From: Planctomyces sp.
GTDB lineage: Bacteria; Planctomycetota; Planctomycetia; Planctomycetales; Planctomycetaceae
Direction of reading: 5' to 3'
DNA length: 41,198 nucleotides
Assembly: GCA_005778115.1 (NCBI GenBank)
Contig: SXKJ01000425.1
Location: 1-41,198 of the forward strand
The number at the start of each line of letters is the position of its first letter. Position 1 is the stretch's first letter. Below, in pieces: positions 37,212 to 41,198 of the stretch. A program made the position numbers and the translations under genes. Below the pieces are notes generated by a model. It saw only the letters and a list, made by a program, of their open reading frames with translations, made no database searches and had not been told where the DNA came from.

Positions 37212-37572
37212 TCTGGATCTGTTCATTGAGTTGACCTCCGAAAACGCCGAAGCGTTCTGCGCCGCCTACCACGAATTTGGTTTGGCCCGTGGCGAAGTTA
37301 CCGCTGCGGATTTTCTGGAAGAGGGCAAGATGATCCGCGTCGGAGTTGAACCGATGCGACTCGAAATCCTCAACCGCATTTCTGGCGTGACATTTTGGGA
37401 ATATTATCCTCATCGCGTGGAGATCGAGGTTGAGGGAGTCCCCGTCAATTTCATCGGTCGCGACCAATTGATTGCCAACAAGCTCGCCAGCGGTCGAGAC
37501 AAGGATTTGTTGGATGTCAAGAAGTTGACCAAGGCGGCAGTCAAAGGTCGGAGCCACCGCAAAAAGGGCTGA
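37084..37572 (+). CDS. Nucleotidyltransferase (DUF6036/AbiEii-like, MNT fold)
   Basis: 162 residues from the ATG at 37084. The core is YLVIGGYAVVLHGHNRMTGD followed by LDLFIE: a Gly-Gly turn and the catalytic-type DxD (Asp43, Asp45) of polymerase-beta-like nucleotidyltransferases. VPVNFIGRDQLIANKLASGR and DKDLLDVKKL at the C-terminus are typical of DUF6036 and related AbiEii toxin-type proteins. Such proteins act as toxins or antitoxins that modify RNA or proteins with nucleotides; activity here is inferred. It overlaps the small upstream partner. Confidence 0.8.
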   Translation: MATTQIPRDFLDLLKLLNQHGVKYLVIGGYAVVLHGHNRMTGDLDLFIELTSENAEAFCAAYHEFGLARGEVTAADFLEEGKMIRVGVEPMRLEILNRISGVTFWEYYPHRVEIEVEGVPVNFIGRDQLIANKLASGRDKDLLDVKKLTKAAVKGRSHRKKG

Positions 37573-37638
37573 GCCGGTTGGCTCTGAGGCCCGGTAATGC
37601 TGACACATGTACTTCGCGGGATTGACAAGGCAGCGCAG

Positions 37639-37836
37639 TCAGTCGGCTTCTAAGGCGACTTCTTCGCTGCTGGCGATCGTTCCCAGGCCGCCCCAGATTC
37701 CGTAGGGGCTTTCTCCGTTGGCGAGTGCCGCAATGGCGGATTGGTCGCCGGCAAAGATGCTTTCGTTGATGAACCGCACGGCTCCGTCACACATCATCAC
37801 GTTGACGCCGCCTGTGTGTCGGCTGCTGGCGGTAAT
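37639..37836 (-). other. 3' remnant of the DUF1559 gene beyond an in-frame TGA
   Basis: In the same frame as 37837-38676, immediately after its TGA, 65 codons follow that still encode the expected C-terminus: ITASSRHTGGVNVMMCDGAV, then RFINESIFAGDQSAIAAL, ending at TGA 37639-37641. There is no further stop, and the hallmark GGVNVxxCDGAVRF is intact. Confidence 0.85.
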
Positions 37837-38676
37837 TCAGATGCCGTAATTGCGATTACTGAGACTGTCACCGGAGTAACAAGTACGACTGTTGGGCGGC
37901 ATGGCAGTCGTGAAGCCACCCCAAATCGGATGTCCGAGGGCAAACAAACTCTCGGAGGGAGACAGAGCAGGACCAGGGGCCGGAGGCGGAATGGGATACC
38001 AAAGCGCCGTCGTGCAGTTTGCTGGACTACTTGAATAGGTCGTATGCCAACTATGCGAAATGGGAGTGCCGAAGCGCTCGCTGACGGCAATTGTTGTCCC
38101 TGTGCCGTCGGTGATTTCCTTGATCTTCACGCAACGTTGAAAGCCAAATGGGCCACGCGTGCGACGGAGCCCTGCCAATCCGAGAAACTCCTCCATTGGT
38201 AGCGGAATGGGATTGGGATAGCTGGGTTGAAGGTCGCCCAAGTTGAATGCGTAATATCGGTGCCCGCTGCCGTTCACTTTGTCGCCCACAGACGCGGACG
38301 GGCAGAGGTACATTTCAATTTCTCCATTGATGGCGATTGTTGAGGGATCGCCCCCTTGCATCGGAGCCGATCGAATCCGTTGCCAGATGATGTTCTTCTC
38401 TAGGTTTGGCAGCAGCATGGCAAATCCGGAAAGAACATTTCCGTTGCCCCCGCTAGTACCAGTCCCGCCACTGCTCGGTGGGAAGCACGCATGCGTATCG
38501 TGGTAGCTGTGGATCGCGATGCCGATCTGATGCAGGTTGTTGCGGCAACTGGTCCGGCGAGATGCCTCGCGGGCGTTTTGCACCGCCGGCAGCAGCAGGG
38601 CCATCAGCGTGGCGATAATTGCCATCACCACCAATAGCTCAACCAAGGTGAACCCGGAGCGACGAGTAATTCTCAT
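37837..38676 (-). CDS. DUF1559 pseudopilin-like protein, truncated by an in-frame TGA
   Basis: 279 residues from [20 protein letters not shown] (AAAGG 7 bp upstream of the ATG). The pilin-like motif and [20 protein letters not shown] are standard for DUF1559. The frame closes at TGA 37837-37839 after SNRNYGI, before the family's conserved C-terminal motif, which is present intact downstream in the same frame (37639-37836). The full-length protein would be about 345 residues. It follows the GYF protein on the same strand. Confidence 0.85.
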   Translation of the reverse strand: MRITRRSGFTLVELLVVMAIIATLMALLLPAVQNAREASRRTSCRNNLHQIGIAIHSYHDTHACFPPSSGGTGTSGGNGNVLSGFAMLLPNLEKNIIWQRIRSAPMQGGDPSTIAINGEIEMYLCPSASVGDKVNGSGHRYYAFNLGDLQPSYPNPIPLPMEEFLGLAGLRRTRGPFGFQRCVKIKEITDGTGTTIAVSERFGTPISHSWHTTYSSSPANCTTALWYPIPPPAPGPALSPSESLFALGHPIWGGFTTAMPPNSRTCYSGDSLSNRNYGI

Positions 38677-38810
38677 GGCTTGCCTTTCTGGTCGCGGGCT
38701 AGCACAGCCGAAGTGAAGTCGAACCGAGACGGGCGACGACTCGCGAGACACATGGCCCCTGAAGAATTTCGGAGCAACGCACGGCCGTTCACCAGGAGGC
38801 GGACGCCGGT

Positions 38811-40202
38811 TCAATTCTGACCATCATCTTCGACGGGCTGAGGTTTGGACTTGGTCTTTGCCGACGGCGGCGGCAACTCCGCTTCGACTGGCTCCACTGG
38901 TTCACTGGACTTGCCAAATCCCAGCGGCTTCGCCGATGGCGAAACTGGCAACGACTCGGCACCCGAGTCTGAAGTTTCCGGTGTCTCTGAAACCGGTTCG
39001 ATATGGTGTGTGCGGTCCCACTGAGCGAGCAGCTTTTTCAACATATCTTCGTGCTTGGTATTTCGCATTCGCGGACTCTTCAGCATCGGTTTCAGACAGT
39101 CGCGTCCAATCCAATACAACAATTGCGTGTCCGAGTCTTGAGAGGTTGCTCGTCTTTTCAACTTTGGCAACAGCTCGTCGAGTTCCCCATGAGAGCGGCT
39201 CACGAATTCCTCCATGCTCGATTTGTCGAGCGGCAGGTCGCGTAGCCGACGTAGCTCCGAATACATGGAGCGATAGTTCTTCGCGATGCTCCCGTTGGAA
39301 ACAGGCCAGATGCTCCAAATCAACCATGGCAACAGGAGCAACGGCAAGGCGAATCGCCAATCGGGGACCGATCTTCGCCAACGAGCTAGGGTCTCCTCCC
39401 AAGTCTCCTGGCGTTGATGGGGAGCGGTGCGCTGGGGCAATTGTGGTTCAGCCACGTCAGGCACAGAGGTGTTCCCATTGGCCGCTATCTCGACAAGGGG
39501 ATCTTGTTCGGGGGTGTTTGCCTCTGGGCACGTTACCGCGGCCGCGAGTTTGGCGGCTTCCGCCTCACGAGCAACCGCGGCTTCACGGTCCGCGACGATT
39601 TTCAGCAACCGATCGAGACGCACCTTGCGCTCGCGTTTCCACTCATTCAATTCAGTGAATCGTCCGTCGGAGTCCAAGTCGCGACTTTCCTGCGAGGCGT
39701 ATTCTGCTTCGACGAAGGTGTCATTCGTGCTGGTTGGTTCGTCGTCATCCGGAGCTACGGCCGGCGTTGCCAGTGTGTCGACAGCGTTCGCGGACGACTC
39801 AGTTGTCAATGCGAACTGTCGCTGCAAAGGTGTCGTTGCGGCGTCGCTGGTGCCGGGCGCCCAATAGGTACTCCATCCGGGGAGCGATGTTCGACGAGCT
39901 GGTTTGATTACGGGGCGATCAGCAACATCGGAAGGCTCTGGCATCACTTCCGAGGCGATCTCATCGGGCGGCTCCGCGGAGACTTCTTCCAATTCATTGG
40001 CAAAGGCCGGCGGCGCCCCAGATCGCATTGTCTCCAGCACAGCAATGACAGGTTGCCAAGCATCATCGACTCCGCAGCGTGCGACGTCGTCACTGGCGAA
40101 CGAACCGTCGTCAGCCATTCGCAAAAACGTTTCGGCCGACATGGGCCCCCACTCGGCACCAAAGCTGGCTTTTACGTACCACGATGATTCGTCGCTCGAC
40201 AT
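38811..40202 (-). CDS. GYF-domain (DUF4339) membrane protein
   Basis: 463 residues from [20 protein letters not shown] (GAGG 8 bp upstream). Residues about 6-60 form a GYF_2/DUF4339 domain (WYVK..., [29 protein letters not shown]), a peptide-binding module. A long acidic, Pro-rich linker with an Ala/Glu/Arg coiled-coil-like section (about 195-235) leads to one TM helix ([20 protein letters not shown]) and a helical C-terminal domain of about 160 residues. The arrangement is typical of planctomycete envelope proteins of unknown function. It is upstream of the truncated DUF1559 gene. Confidence 0.85.
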   Translation of the reverse strand: MSSDESSWYVKASFGAEWGPMSAETFLRMADDGSFASDDVARCGVDDAWQPVIAVLETMRSGAPPAFANELEEVSAEPPDEIASEVMPEPSDVADRPVIKPARRTSLPGWSTYWAPGTSDAATTPLQRQFALTTESSANAVDTLATPAVAPDDDEPTSTNDTFVEAEYASQESRDLDSDGRFTELNEWKRERKVRLDRLLKIVADREAAVAREAEAAKLAAAVTCPEANTPEQDPLVEIAANGNTSVPDVAEPQLPQRTAPHQRQETWEETLARWRRSVPDWRFALPLLLLPWLIWSIWPVSNGSIAKNYRSMYSELRRLRDLPLDKSSMEEFVSRSHGELDELLPKLKRRATSQDSDTQLLYWIGRDCLKPMLKSPRMRNTKHEDMLKKLLAQWDRTHHIEPVSETPETSDSGAESLPVSPSAKPLGFGKSSEPVEPVEAELPPPSAKTKSKPQPVEDDGQN

Positions 40203-40301
40203 CCAAGGTTCCTCGCTGGCAGACAGCGAGCACGATAACCCGGTGCAACATGGATTCAAGACGTTGACCGTCCCTTTGTCGGCAGCCTTGTCGCTCGGAC
40301 A

Positions 40302-40336
40302 ACAAAAAGGGCACCTCCCCGCTGAGGGAAGTGCCC
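40302..40336 (-). terminator. Intrinsic terminator of fba
   Basis: On the minus strand GGGCACTTCCC and GGGGAGGTGCCC form a strong stem at 40309-40336 with a short loop. It is followed by TTTTTGTTG (A-run 40302-40308 on the plus strand). It lies 44 bp after the fba stop codon and is the clearest Rho-independent terminator in the window. Confidence 0.88.
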
Positions 40337-40379
40337 AGAGTCGTCCGAGACGTTTTGTTGCGAGTTCAGCGACCCGTGG

Positions 40380-41198
40380 TTATCTCACTAATCCGGCCGC
40401 ACGCATCTTGCTGGCGTTGCCGGCTTGGCCGAACGCGGTCATGCGGGCGATGACGACCTGTCTCATAGCGTCGCGCGCGGGTTTCATGTAATCGCGCGGG
40501 TCAAAAGCTTTGGGGTTCTCGGCAAAGACCTTGCGGATTGCTCCCGTGATGGCCATGCGACAGTCGGTATCGACGTTGATCTTGCGAACTCCGTGCTTGA
40601 TGCCGCGCTGAATCTCCGAAACGGGCACGCCGTAGGTTTCTTCCATCTTTCCGCCGTATTTGCGGATGATTTCTTGCAGGTCTTCAGGAACCGACGAGCT
40701 ACCGTGCATGACGAGGTGCGTATTTGGAAGACGGCGGTGGATCTCTTCGATGAGCGTCATCTTGAGAACTTCGCCGGTCGGCTTGTGCTTGAACTTGTAG
40801 GCTCCGTGGCTGGTTCCAATCGCCACCGCCAGCGCATCGACTTTAGTGGCCGCGACGAACTGCTCGGCCTCGTCGGGATCGGTCAGGTGCGAACTATCCA
40901 TCCCGCCGGTCGAGGATGTCGGGGCGTGGCCATCAGTGTCTCCCGGTTCTTTTTCGAGCGACAGGTCATGTCCGTCCGTGTCTCCCGGCTCTTTCTCAAG
41001 GTCGGCATCGTGAGGCTTCGATGTACCAGGCTTCGGGGCCACCGGTGCGTGTCCGACCTGACCGAGACATCCGATCTCACCTTCGACGGACACGCCCATT
41101 GAGTGCGCGACCTGCACGACTTCTCTCGTCACGCCGACGTTGTAGTCAAAAGAAGAGGGTGTCTTCGCGTCGTCCATCAGCGAGCCGTCCATCATCAC
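40380..41198 (-). CDS. fba: Class II fructose-bisphosphate aldolase, CbbA type (partial)
   Basis: The right edge of the window cuts the N-terminus; 272 codons are visible, beginning in VMMDGSL. It reversibly joins dihydroxyacetone phosphate and glyceraldehyde 3-phosphate in glycolysis and gluconeogenesis using a divalent metal. Family motifs are clear: VEGEIGCLG, AVAIGTSHGAYKFKHKPTG, HLVMHGSSSVP, GIKHGVRKINVDTD and MTAFGQAGNA. Between GCLG and SHLTDPDEAEQFV lies an unusually long loop (visible residues 47-100) containing LEKEPGDTDGH twice. The CbbA-type enzymes I know have about 25 residues there. It ends in an intrinsic terminator. Confidence 0.95.
   Translation of the reverse strand: MMMDGSLMDDAKTPSSFDYNVGVTREVVQVAHSMGVSVEGEIGCLGQVGHAPVAPKPGTSKPHDADLEKEPGDTDGHDLSLEKEPGDTDGHAPTSSTGGMDSSHLTDPDEAEQFVAATKVDALAVAIGTSHGAYKFKHKPTGEVLKMTLIEEIHRRLPNTHLVMHGSSSVPEDLQEIIRKYGGKMEETYGVPVSEIQRGIKHGVRKINVDTDCRMAITGAIRKVFAENPKAFDPRDYMKPARDAMRQVVIARMTAFGQAGNASKMRAAGLVR

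Noticed and set aside
37837-37839. Selenocysteine at the in-frame TGA of the DUF1559 gene
   Set aside because: DUF1559 proteins are not redox enzymes, the family does not have Cys at this place as far as I recall, and no SECIS-like hairpin is apparent directly after the TGA.
1-41198. tRNA, rRNA, riboswitch or CRISPR features
   Set aside because: Reading both strands I saw no cloverleaf with a TTCRA arm, no rRNA sequence and no recognisable riboswitch core; a covariance-model scan would be needed to exclude small RNAs.

Overview
The window looks like a stretch of a planctomycete chromosome (class Planctomycetia, GC-rich, genus not determinable by eye). The evidence is two DUF1559 prepilin-like proteins, a GYF-domain membrane protein, a DUF1573 protein paired with a lipoprotein-type multiheme cytochrome, a prenyltransferase/squalene-oxidase-repeat protein with HEAT-like repeats, a DUF58 protein followed by a small Lys/Ala-rich basic protein, and a dense population of palindromic intergenic repeats. 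Both ends cut through genes: a pyruvate carboxylase on the left and a class II fructose-bisphosphate aldolase on the right.

Left third (1-16.4 kb): everything is on the minus strand. It holds pyc (partial), a DUF1573 protein plus four-heme cytochrome lipoprotein, an envelope-polysaccharide pair (MraY/WecA-like glycosyl-phosphate transferase followed 5 bp later by an O-antigen ligase/polymerase-like protein with C-terminal repeats), a Rieske oxygenase, two secreted or membrane proteins, a YjbQ-family protein, aroC, and a translationally coupled pair of envelope proteins.

Middle (16.4-27.9 kb): a divergent FHA/coiled-coil/two-TM protein is broken by one in-frame TAA. It is followed by minus-strand DUF58 and small basic protein genes, then an accessory patch at 20.8-22.8 kb. 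That patch contains a cysteine-rich CopZ/BFD-like protein, a 114-bp degenerate copy of its own 5' end, a two-gene cassette of small proteins between the two copies, and a GIY-YIG/T5orf172-like protein. Then come deoC, an FtsX-type ABC permease, and plus-strand transthyretin-like and DUF1559 proteins.

Right third (27.9-41.2 kb): a very large Lhr-type helicase gene, an SGNH-like protein, an HpcH/HpaI aldolase, a small hypothetical gene bracketed by two copies of one palindromic repeat, a TatD-like hydrolase, a nucleotidyltransferase with an overlapping small partner, a DUF1559 protein interrupted by one in-frame TGA, a GYF protein, and fba with a clear intrinsic terminator.

The most unusual signal is the repeats. 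I count about fifteen palindromic elements of several unrelated sequence families. Many have a two-level design: a short hairpin core present twice in inverted orientation, so the element can fold as two hairpins or as one long one. Most lie between genes, but five different ones lie inside the Lhr helicase ORF. All five are in frame and stop-free, and together they add roughly 180 residues to the protein. This resembles the known Rickettsia palindromic elements, but here several sequence families sit in one gene.
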